A DNA stretch of 64,000 bases from Oenanthe sinensis (Eukaryota > Streptophyta > Magnoliopsida > Apiales > Apiaceae). Position 1 is the first letter of the stretch. Every line of letters starts with the position of its first letter. Below the pieces are notes generated by a model. It had not been told where the DNA came from. It saw nothing but the letters and a program-made list of their open reading frames with translations, and did no database searches. The DNA lies in contig CM053795.1 of the NCBI GenBank assembly GCA_028671895.1, positions 13,971,501 to 14,035,500 on the forward strand. The letters run 5' to 3'. This document shows positions 36,517 to 45,696 of this stretch, one piece after another. A program made the position numbers and the translations under genes.

Positions 36517-37677
36517 GAGAAAAGTGCACTCTTTGTACCTGCAGTTAGGAGCATCCATCATTTATCATAATAAAGTTCAAAAATCTGCATAAGCAATGTT
36601 GCACTAAGTAACTTTTCCGTCAAAAAAACTATCGGCGTAAAGGAATAATAGAAAAAAATAAGGGTATACTTGTCTATTCACAATTTATCCCCGTTAAAAA
36701 AAATGTCACTTTCACTTTCATTTACATATATAAAATTGATCTCCAACATGCGCTCTGGTTTTGACTGTCTTCACAATCAGAAACAATGCCTTGATATTAC
36801 TAGCCTTTGTGTCTCTGTGAATCACTTGTTGCTCATATTCCTGACATAAATAAGTCAAAACCGAAGTCAATCTGACATCAATATTATATATATATGTATA
36901 ACCATTTCAGTGTGAACATATATAAAAAAATCACTTTCACTTCCACTTACATATACATACACATTTCATAACATTTAGATTATCCACGTCATGGAGAATC
37001 TCGATTTCATGGCAACTCTGACGCGGCACAAACTATTCGGGGTTCCCATATATCATCTTCAGAGCTTAGAGCTTGCCGGTAGCACGGTGGGCGACTTTGT
37101 TAACAGTGTTGCGCTGCCCTGCCAATGCAGTTGATGTAGTCCAATTCCTAGAAGTTGAGAAGCTGAGAGGCGACGATGATGGCGTTGATAGTGGAGGAAG
37201 GTGCCGAGTTGGGTAGAAGAGGGAGAGGCATGACGATGGATTGATCACGCTGAGGGAGATGATAGGTTTGGTCTAGACGACGTCGTGGTCTTTGATGGTT
37301 CGCCGCTGTAGGTGGTGGTGGTTGAACTGATTTTATCACCATCGAAATTGAAATTGTTAAAAGGACAAATTTATTTAGATGAATTGATTGTGAAAAGAAA
37401 GCCCTAATTTATGATAAATTGATATGATTAGATAATACTAAAATGGGAAGTCAGCAAACAGGAGGAGATATATGGATAAAATTATATTAGAATAAAAAAC
37501 CCAACAATAATGAATAGACAGTATTACCCTCATGCTGTTAGTTTTTTTTTTTTTTTTACGGAAATACACAATTTATAGAAAATGAGATAGTACAATATTG
37601 TTTATGCATAATTTTGAACTGTATTATGACAACTGTCGGATGCCTCAAAATGCAGGTACATAAAATGCACTTTTCTC
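36517..37677. mobile_element. Mutator-like element with GC-richer core (Pack-MULE candidate)
   Basis: A perfect 9-base target duplication TAATATTAA (36508-36516 and 37678-37686) flanks inverted ends that start GAGAAAAGTGCA on both strands. The inverted similarity continues in degenerate form for roughly 190 bases, sharing GTACCTGCA, GCATCC and a GGGTA..CTTGTCTATTCA-type block. The interior from about 36950 to 37340 is clearly more GC-rich than the element ends and surroundings. No transposase is present. A gene fragment captured from elsewhere would explain the core, but I do not recognise its source. Confidence 0.75.
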
Positions 37678-37977
37678 TAATATTAATACCTCTCTCTTAC
37701 ACAAATATATAAAATACTAAATTATTTATTTATTAATCAATTTATAAATATTATTTTAACTAATTTATATAGTACTGTAATTCTTTATTTAATATTTTTT
37801 TTAAAAATTATAAAATCAATTCCTTATAATTTTTAACGAATTTATAAAAGTATTATAAAGCCTTTGCGGATCGCGGCTTAGTCGACTGTCAAATCGCTCA
37901 AAAATAATTTTCTAATTTTCTAGAATTTTTGTATTGAAAAATTTATATAAATTTCTATTTGCCTTCTAATAAGAATC

Positions 37978-39462
37978 TGTTAGGTCCAAATGATTGTAGA
38001 AGGGGGGGTTGAATACAATCTCTATTAAATATTAAAATCTGTTTCGGATAATTTTTGATTAAACAATTTAATTATTATCACGAAATAATAATCAAAGAAA
38101 CACAGTTCAAGTAAAATACTTATATTAAACTTGATGTGAGTTACAAGATTAAATCAGATAAACACTAATAGCTCTTTAGAATTTCTACAGAATATTTAAC
38201 ATGAATGCTCTGTATTTTTCTTTTTAGCTGAATAGAAAGTTAATTGAAGTGTTTGTATCTACTGATCTAATCTGGTATTTATAGGCAAATTCAGGCTTGG
38301 GAGACTTTTTCTGCTCGGGGAGACTTTTTCTCCCCGGGGAGACTTTTCTTTGGCTGGGAGACTTTCTCTTTGGGAGACTTTTCTGGCTCGGGAAGACTTT
38401 CTGACCTTTGGGAGACTTTTGAAATCTTGGGAGACTTTTCAATTAAACTCGGGGAGACTTTTTAATCTACGGGAGACTTTTCAAAAAAAGTCTTCCCGAG
38501 AGATTTTCTGGTCGACCTGCTTGAGATGTAATGTGTACATCTTCTGTCTTTTCTTTTTTTTGATTTCTTTTTAATAAAACCTCGGGGAGACTTTTGAAAT
38601 GTCTCCGGGAGACATTTCAAATGTCTTCCCGAGTAAAGAATTTGGTCGACTTGATTGATATTTATATCTCCTGACTTCTTCATTCTACTTCTTCCTTTTT
38701 CTTTTCTTTTCTCCTTTTTTTTTTGTTTTCTTTTTAATTTAATTCTATTACTTTAATTATATATCTTATTAATTAAATTAATTCTTTTTGAATTAATCTA
38801 AGTAATTAGGATACATAATAAATTATCTTTTTGATAATAGAATTAAATTAAAGTCTTCTTCATTTTAAAATAATTCTAAATTAATTAATTTCTTAATCGA
38901 TTTAAGAAATAAATTAATTCTGATTGAATTAATTTACCAATTAAATTAACTAAATAATTTAATCAATTAATAGAGAATTAAATTAAAGTCTTGACTCCAT
39001 AACTCTTGATGATATAACTTTAAATCTTCTGTCTTCACACCAATGTCTGTAGCTGACCATTTCTTCTGTAATAAAGAATCTTCTCTGTATTTTGTCAACA
39101 CTCCGTGTACTGTCTGGTTCACGAGTGATTCACAACAAATAATATTCTTCACTTGATTTTTATAATGGTTCACTTCTGCTCCTTCTGACCTGACTATTTC
39201 TGATGTCACACAAAAATGAAATCTTCTGACATTGTAGCTTCTTCAAACTTAAATACTCCACTGAGGCATGATCAATTAAATTGATCTTCTTTCAATGCAG
39301 TACTGCTTCAAGTCTGTAGATTGACTTTGATCTTCTTTTTCTTGCCAAATAATACCTGCTGAAGATTCCTGTGACAGATAATATATTTACTTACAAATTA
39401 TCTATGTTTGCGTTGAGTTGTCATCTCTCTAAACAAATAGGCTTCTAAACATATGCCTTTCA
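37978..39462 (-). repeat. Copia 3' LTR
   Basis: In element orientation this is the downstream LTR. It differs from the other LTR at 38360, 38606, 39341-39350 (C at 39345) and 39456, all transitions. The polypurine tract lies directly next to it at 39463-39475. Short frames inside it, including a Lys/Ser/Pro-rich one, are by-products of the GGGAGACTTT repeats. Confidence 0.95.
38276..38498 (-). promoter_or_regulatory. LTR U3 promoter: GGGAGACTTT repeat array and TATA box (3' LTR copy)
   Basis: Ten copies of a GGGAGACTTTT-type unit (AAAAGTCTCCC in element sense) lie at 38298-38482, spaced about 15-25 bases apart, with an inverted copy at 38485-38498. Immediately downstream in element orientation is TATAAATA (38283-38276), so transcription should start about 30 bases further on, near 38245. 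The array therefore sits exactly where an enhancer of a plant copia promoter is expected. Confidence 0.75.
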
Positions 39463-39475
39463 ATCTCCCCCTATT
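39463..39475 (-). other. Polypurine tract of the copia element
   Basis: On the minus strand AATAGGGGGAGAT directly precedes the 3' LTR, the position and composition of the plus-strand priming site for reverse transcription. Confidence 0.85.
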
Positions 39476-42441
39476 TGTTTGTTAAACAATAACAAGCAAA
39501 TCACTAGAGGATAACTCAACTAACAAACAAGAAAAAGATATAACAATAAAACTTGTAAATAAACAAACTTAGTTCTGGTTTATATTAAACATTACCAGAT
39601 TCAAACATTAATGATAAATACAAGATAGTTGTTCCTCTAGACTGAACAAATAGAACAAAGTTCTATCTTGACTTACCTATCATTACCAACTTCAGAAGTA
39701 TCAACTTCACCTTCTTCTAGAGTTTAACTTTTGTGACCAGGTGTCATTGGTACATCTTCAGTGGTTGGTTTCTCTGGATCAGATTGTACATTTCCAGATT
39801 TCTTGAGTAACTGAAATGAAAGATATTCGTTCCTTTAGCATTGAACATATTATACAAGTAGTATTATCTTCATTTCTCAGACTCATCACTACTCCCCCTT
39901 AGGATGGCAGGGATGAAGTCTTGTTCTCTTCTTATTACCACTTCTCCTCAGTTTCTCCAACTCCTGTCTTCACTTCTCATCCAAGGTGAATTCATTCTCT
40001 CATTTCTTGAATTATCCAACCATTTTAATAGAGGTAACAACAGACATGGCATACATACAGCATTAAACCATCGCAGATATAAAAAATGCAAACTATGACA
40101 TGTTATGCATTTTAGAAAATTCGGTTAATCCTATATACAAGAATCTTCTAAAATCAAATGGAATAGAAGAACTAATAAATAATCATTAGTTATATCCAAT
40201 CCAAACATGTTGTTATATACCCCCTTTGGATCTTGTTCAACAATGGAGTAATCCTCTTCTAGTAAAAAGACTTTGTTCAACAATTCTCCACTTTGGATCT
40301 TGTTCAACACTTCTTCCTTTTTGGATCTTGTTATTTTTGGATCTTGTTTAAACTTCTCCCCCTTAGTTGAGTAATCCTCTTCAGAATCCTTAATATTAGA
40401 AGAAATTTCTTTCCCCGTAGTTGAGTAACATTAGAAATCTGTAACAGGGAATTGGGAATGGGATTTGGTAATTGTGCTAGTGTGTGATTTTACTTTGTGT
40501 TTCTGACAAGTGTTTCGCTCATATACTCTCTAAGTGTTTCACTCATAGAATATATATTTTCACTCTGTCTCACTTGTGTTTCACTCTTTTCTCACAACAC
40601 TGTTTCTCTCTTAGTACGGATGACATAGTCTTTTGTACCTGCAAGAAAGATCACCATAGCCCCTTCAAGAGAGGTCACTGGTGGTGCAATGGGGTTTCGT
40701 AAATCCCCGTCCTCAATTGATTCTATTAAAATATTTGACTTTGAAAACTGAATTGCTTCAGGAATAGATTCAATGAGTTGCTGATCATCTAAGATGATCT
40801 ATTCCGTTAGGAATCCAGATATGTTCCATCTGGGGAGGGATACAAGGATCTATAATGTAGCAAATGATCCAAATTTCCTCCTGACGCCTGTGAAAGCATG
40901 TTGATTCAGTCAGAATCATCAATCATTCTTCCTTCCTTGATATGGAAGTTTAGAATAATTGCTTCCGTCAATTCATCCTTAGTGTGTGACAATCTTTACA
41001 GTGCATTTGAATATTACATATATGGTTTGCAGTGTTTGAGAGTGTCCAGATGAAGTTGACTCTTTACAAATGGCCTTGGCTGACAGGCCGAATTCAATAG
41101 ACTCATCATGTTAAGATGACGAACCTAGTAACAGTTTTGCCATTTACAAATGTATACCCTTTTGAGAGGATATAAATTAGTTAGCAGTTGCCTCGGTTTC
41201 AATTACATATTCTAACTAGAGGCAGAGCTGCTGGAACACTCATAGATACTTCTCTTTTCTAGTGCACTAGAGGCACTTACTCTCTCACCCTCTTTAGTTG
41301 ATCAAACATTTCTTTTCAGGGGTTTAGTAGATGAAGTTGAATCTGTTTGAGTGTTTGTGGTTCTATGATCTGTGTTAGAGATTGAAGGTTTTCAATCCCT
41401 TGATCTTGTCCTATAGCCACTGAGGGCTCAATGTATCAATTGTAATATTTTTATATCAATTGATTAGAGAATATATCAAGATCGAGATTACCTGCTTTTA
41501 ACTCGAGTCGATTGCTCTTGTTTGGCAGAACACAGATCTGCTTTTATTATTAGTGATTTTCAGATACCACAATATATATTATCACTAACAACGAAAATCA
41601 CAATTAATTGCGATGAAACAATAACAAACTATCAAAATATGATAATTAATAATAATTCAAAAAGCAAGTAATTATGCTCCTAATATCTCATCGTATTAAA
41701 ATTCTGAAGCTAATAAACATTTAATTGCTTCAATTCATAATTTTAATAAGATAAAATATCATCGCTAAATACTAAATAATCATAGGAATGAAAATTAGCA
41801 CTTAACTTCATACATTATATCTAATAATTGTTACTCAAGCATATGACAATTATACTCATAACAATTATTAGTGATATATGTAAGCTTGAGAAAATAAATG
41901 TAAAGAAATTCACAAGTTCTTTAAATATTGACATTTAATACTTATGATTCTTAGAACAATTTCTCATAAAAAAAACTTACACACATATATATAGAAATAA
42001 TGATACTAAAGGTTTAAAAATAAAAACTATATGTACCAATTGTTGGAAAATAAAAATAATAAAGATATATATACAGTATAGATGCCAATTAAATAAAACT
42101 GTACAAAGTTCTATTAACCTATTAGTTAAACTTAACATAAATATATACAAATATATAATAACTATACTTCAATATTAAATTATTTTCAAATAAAAATAAC
42201 TTTTACCAAAATTCTAACTTGTAAAATTTTGATTAAATTATTTTTAAAGATAATAATCTAAAATTAAAATATAGTAGAATACAATCAAAATAGATAAACT
42301 GAAGTAATATAATAATTTACACTAAACACACATTCGAGAACTAGAATTTAGTAAAATAAATTCACAAGTGTTATAACAAATATTCACATAACAAACACTT
42401 GAAATTTTATTTAAGAACATAATGCAGATGTGAACTGGGAT
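39476..42441 (-). other. Non-coding internal region between pol and the 3' LTR
   Basis: About 3 kb of the element with no frame of note on its coding strand. It contains several extra purine tracts on the minus strand resembling the functional one (near 39893, 40221 and 40358). GGATCTTGTT occurs four times (40228, 40295, 40323, 40339), with a related CTTTGTTCAACAA near 40271. SIRE-type elements can carry an env-like gene here; none is detectable. Confidence 0.6.
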
Positions 42442-45400
42442 TTAAGATGAAGAACTATTTAACATCCCTAGTTCACCAACCAACCTGGTGAATGTGGATT
42501 CATCAAGTGGCTTAGTAAAAATATCTGCAGTCTGTTCTTCTGTGGGTACAAAGTGTAACTCCACAGTACCATTCATAACATGTTCTCGAATAAAATGATA
42601 CCTGATATCTATGTGCTTTGTCCTCGTGTGCTGTACAGGGTTGTTGGAGATTGCAATGACACTTGTGTTATCACATAAAATAGGAATTTTATTTAACACA
42701 AAGCCATAATCTCTGAGTTGATTCCTTATCCATAAGATCTGAGCACAACAGCTTCCCGCAGCAATGTACTCAGCCTCTGCTGTAGAATTGGAAACTGTTT
42801 GCTGTTTCTTGCTGTACCAGGAAATCAATCTTCTCCCTAGGAATTGACAGCTCCCTGAGGTGCTCTTCCTATCAACAACACTACCTGCATAATCAGAATC
42901 TGTATATCCTATTAGATTAAAACCAGATTCTTTAGGGTACCAGATACCAAGATTAGGTGTACCCTTAAGATATCTTAAGATTCTTTTCACAGCAACAAGA
43001 TGAATATCTCTAGGATCCGCTTGGAACCTTGCACATATACAAGTGGCATACATAATATCTGGTCGGCTTGCAGTTAGGTAAAGTAGAGATCCAATCATAC
43101 CTCTGTAGCTTGTGATGTCTACCTTTATTGAGTTTTCACATACTCCAAGCTTGACAGCTGTAGATGAGGGAGTTCTTGCAGATGCTGAATCTTCCATGTG
43201 ATACTTCTTCAGAAGTTCTTTAAGGTACTTGGAATGACAAATGAATATTCCATCTATTCTTTGACTCACTTGAAGTCCAAGGAAGAATTTCAGCTCTCCC
43301 ATTAAGCTCATCTCATACCTACTCTGCATTAACTTAGCAAATCTCTTGCACAAGTTATCATTAGTAGACCCAAATATTATGTCATCAACATATACTTGTA
43401 CCGTTATCAGATCATTATTGTGTTTCTTATAAAATAAGGTTTTATCTATGACTCCTCTAACAAAAGCATTTTCAAGCAAGAATTCTGAAAGAGTGTCATA
43501 CCATGTTCTGGGTGCTTGTTTGAGACCATAGATAGCCTTGAAAAGAAAATATACAAAGTCCATGTGATCTGGATCTTCAAAGCCTGGGGGCTGTTGTACA
43601 TATACCTCTTCAGCTAATTTTCCGTTCAGGAATGCACTCTTCACGTCCATTTGATAAACTTTAAAATTGGAGTGAGCTGCGAATGCCAGAAACATCCTGA
43701 TAGCCTCAAGTCTTGCAACTGGAGCGTAGGTTTCATCATAATCAATTCCTTCAGCTTGGGAATAACCTTTTGCAACCAGTCTGGCTTTGTTTCTTATTAC
43801 AATGCCATCTTCATCCAACTTGTTTTTTAATACCCATCGTGTGCCAATTACAGTTCTGTCCTTTGGTCTGGGTACCAGTTTCCAAACATCTTGAGATTCA
43901 AATTGATTGAGTTCATCTTGCATAGCAATCACCCAATCAGGATCAGACAGTGCTTCTTCTACTTTCTTAGGTTCCATTTCAGATAGAAACCCAGAATAAT
44001 TGCATTGATTCTGTGTAGCACCTCTTGTTCTAACACCAACATCTGGATCACCAATGATCAGCTCAAAAGGATGAGCTCTACTCCAAATTCTCTGACTTGG
44101 CAGATTAGATCTTGATGATTCGCCTTGAATTTCATTGTGATGTTGTGTTTGATTTGCTGAACCTTCATCTCCTCCCCCTGAGTTGCTGCTAGGATCTCTT
44201 GATGAATCTCCTTGTGTGTTAGTGGTATCTCCAGAGTTTTCACTGTTTCCACCACTACCACTTGGATCATCAGCATTATTAACATTGTTGTTTCCTGTTG
44301 CAGCCTCAGGTTCGTTTTCATCATCTGAGTGTGAGTCTGGAATATTGTTGAACTTAAGAGTTTCAGATGGATCATCATTTTGGATGTTAGGGAATTTTGT
44401 GTCATCAAAAGTTACATTGACACTTTCTTTGACATAGTGTTGATCAATAATATACACCCTATAAGATCTTCTAGAATAACCAACAAAAATAGCTTCTAGA
44501 GCTTTAGCCTCGAACTTTCCAATACGTTCTTCTCCATCTTTAAGTACAAAGCATTTAGCACCAAATACATGAAAGTATTTGAGCGTTGGTTTCTTGTTAG
44601 CCATTATTTCGTAGGGTGTCTTCATTAAGTCCTTGTTGATCAGAGTTCGATTCTGGGTATAACATGCAGTATTTACTACTTCAGCCCAAAAGTACATTGG
44701 AAGCCTTGATTCACTCAGCATAGTCCTTGCAGCTTCAATTAATGTACGATTCTTCCTTTCTACAACTCCATTCTGTTGCGGAGTTCTAGGTGCTGAGAAT
44801 TGTCTTGATATTCCCTTTTCAGCACAAAAGTCATTCAGAACTGCATTCTTGAACTCAGTTCCATTGTCTGACCTTATAGCTCTAACTGGAAGCTTCGAAT
44901 CCAACTCAATCATTTTTATATGATCAATCACCACTTGAGAAGTTTCATCCTTTGAGTGCAGGAATAAAACCCATGTATACTTTGAGTAGTCATCAACAAT
45001 CACCAAGGCATATCTTTTATGTGACATTGACATAACATTAACTGGACCAAATAAATCCATGTGAATTAATTGCAGTGGTTCAGTAATACTAGATGTGTCA
45101 GTGCTTGGATGTGATGCTTTCTTTGTTTTCCCTTTCTGACATGCCTCACAAAGTCCTTCTTGTGTGAATTCCAATTGAGGCAGTCCTCTCACTAATTCTC
45201 TTTTGACTAGAGAATTCATAGATTTGAAATTAAGGTGTGAGAGCTTCTTGTGCCATAGCCAACTTTCATCTAACGAAGCTTTAGCATAAAAACAATTGAC
45301 TTCATCTCTGCAACCTGAGTTCAGATCGGCTACGAACAAGTTTCCTTTCCTTACTCCCTGAAGAGCAAGCTTTTCATCCTTCTTGTGAGAAATCAAACAT

Positions 45401-45684
45401 CTCTCCTTCACAAAGTTCACTGTGTATCCCTTGTCACAAAACTGACTGATACTCAGAAGATTGTGTTTGAGACCTTCCACGAAAGATACATTATCAATGA
45501 CGACATTGCCAGCTTCTAAACAGCCATATCCCTTAGTCATACCCTTACTGTCATCTCCAAAGGTAACTACTGGGCCAGCTCTCTCAACAACATTTGATAG
45601 CAGGGCTCTATCTCCGGTCATGTGTCGTGAGGATCCACTGTCGAGAATCCAAATAACCCGGTTCACCTGTTTTACACCCTGCAA
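42442..45684 (-). CDS. Copia pol: protease, integrase, reverse transcriptase, RNase H
   Basis: The open frame is 1080 codons. Aspartic protease DSGSSRHMTGD is at about 15-25. The GAG-pre-integrase zinc region has LWHKKLSHLN with C..C downstream. The integrase core has Asp near 207 (HMDLFGP), Asp near 273 (SDNGTEF) and Glu near 309 (GVVERKNRT). Reverse transcriptase has YVDDIIFG near 764-771, and RNase H has YTDSDYAG near 925 plus STAEAEYIAA. All catalytic motifs visible to me are present. The frame opens just after in-frame stops that close gag. The first codon available at 45684 is TTG rather than ATG, so pol must be made by readthrough, splicing or another route. In canonical copia elements gag and pol are one frame. 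Confidence 0.92.
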   Translation of the reverse strand: MQGVKQVNRVIWILDSGSSRHMTGDRALLSNVVERAGPVVTFGDDSKGMTKGYGCLEAGNVVIDNVSFVEGLKHNLLSISQFCDKGYTVNFVKERCLISHKKDEKLALQGVRKGNLFVADLNSGCRDEVNCFYAKASLDESWLWHKKLSHLNFKSMNSLVKRELVRGLPQLEFTQEGLCEACQKGKTKKASHPSTDTSSITEPLQLIHMDLFGPVNVMSMSHKRYALVIVDDYSKYTWVLFLHSKDETSQVVIDHIKMIELDSKLPVRAIRSDNGTEFKNAVLNDFCAEKGISRQFSAPRTPQQNGVVERKNRTLIEAARTMLSESRLPMYFWAEVVNTACYTQNRTLINKDLMKTPYEIMANKKPTLKYFHVFGAKCFVLKDGEERIGKFEAKALEAIFVGYSRRSYRVYIIDQHYVKESVNVTFDDTKFPNIQNDDPSETLKFNNIPDSHSDDENEPEAATGNNNVNNADDPSGSGGNSENSGDTTNTQGDSSRDPSSNSGGGDEGSANQTQHHNEIQGESSRSNLPSQRIWSRAHPFELIIGDPDVGVRTRGATQNQCNYSGFLSEMEPKKVEEALSDPDWVIAMQDELNQFESQDVWKLVPRPKDRTVIGTRWVLKNKLDEDGIVIRNKARLVAKGYSQAEGIDYDETYAPVARLEAIRMFLAFAAHSNFKVYQMDVKSAFLNGKLAEEVYVQQPPGFEDPDHMDFVYFLFKAIYGLKQAPRTWYDTLSEFLLENAFVRGVIDKTLFYKKHNNDLITVQVYVDDIIFGSTNDNLCKRFAKLMQSRYEMSLMGELKFFLGLQVSQRIDGIFICHSKYLKELLKKYHMEDSASARTPSSTAVKLGVCENSIKVDITSYRGMIGSLLYLTASRPDIMYATCICARFQADPRDIHLVAVKRILRYLKGTPNLGIWYPKESGFNLIGYTDSDYAGSVVDRKSTSGSCQFLGRRLISWYSKKQQTVSNSTAEAEYIAAGSCCAQILWIRNQLRDYGFVLNKIPILCDNTSVIAISNNPVQHTRTKHIDIRYHFIREHVMNGTVELHFVPTEEQTADIFTKPLDESTFTRLVGELGMLNSSSS

Positions 45685-45696
45685 TCATCAAATGAG

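Noticed and set aside
38224..38442. Lys/Ser/Pro-rich frame in the LTR, repeated at 48632-48850
   Set aside because: It is the minus-strand reading of the GGGAGACTTT array; repeated codons give an apparent protein but there is no family resemblance and it lies in the U3 promoter.
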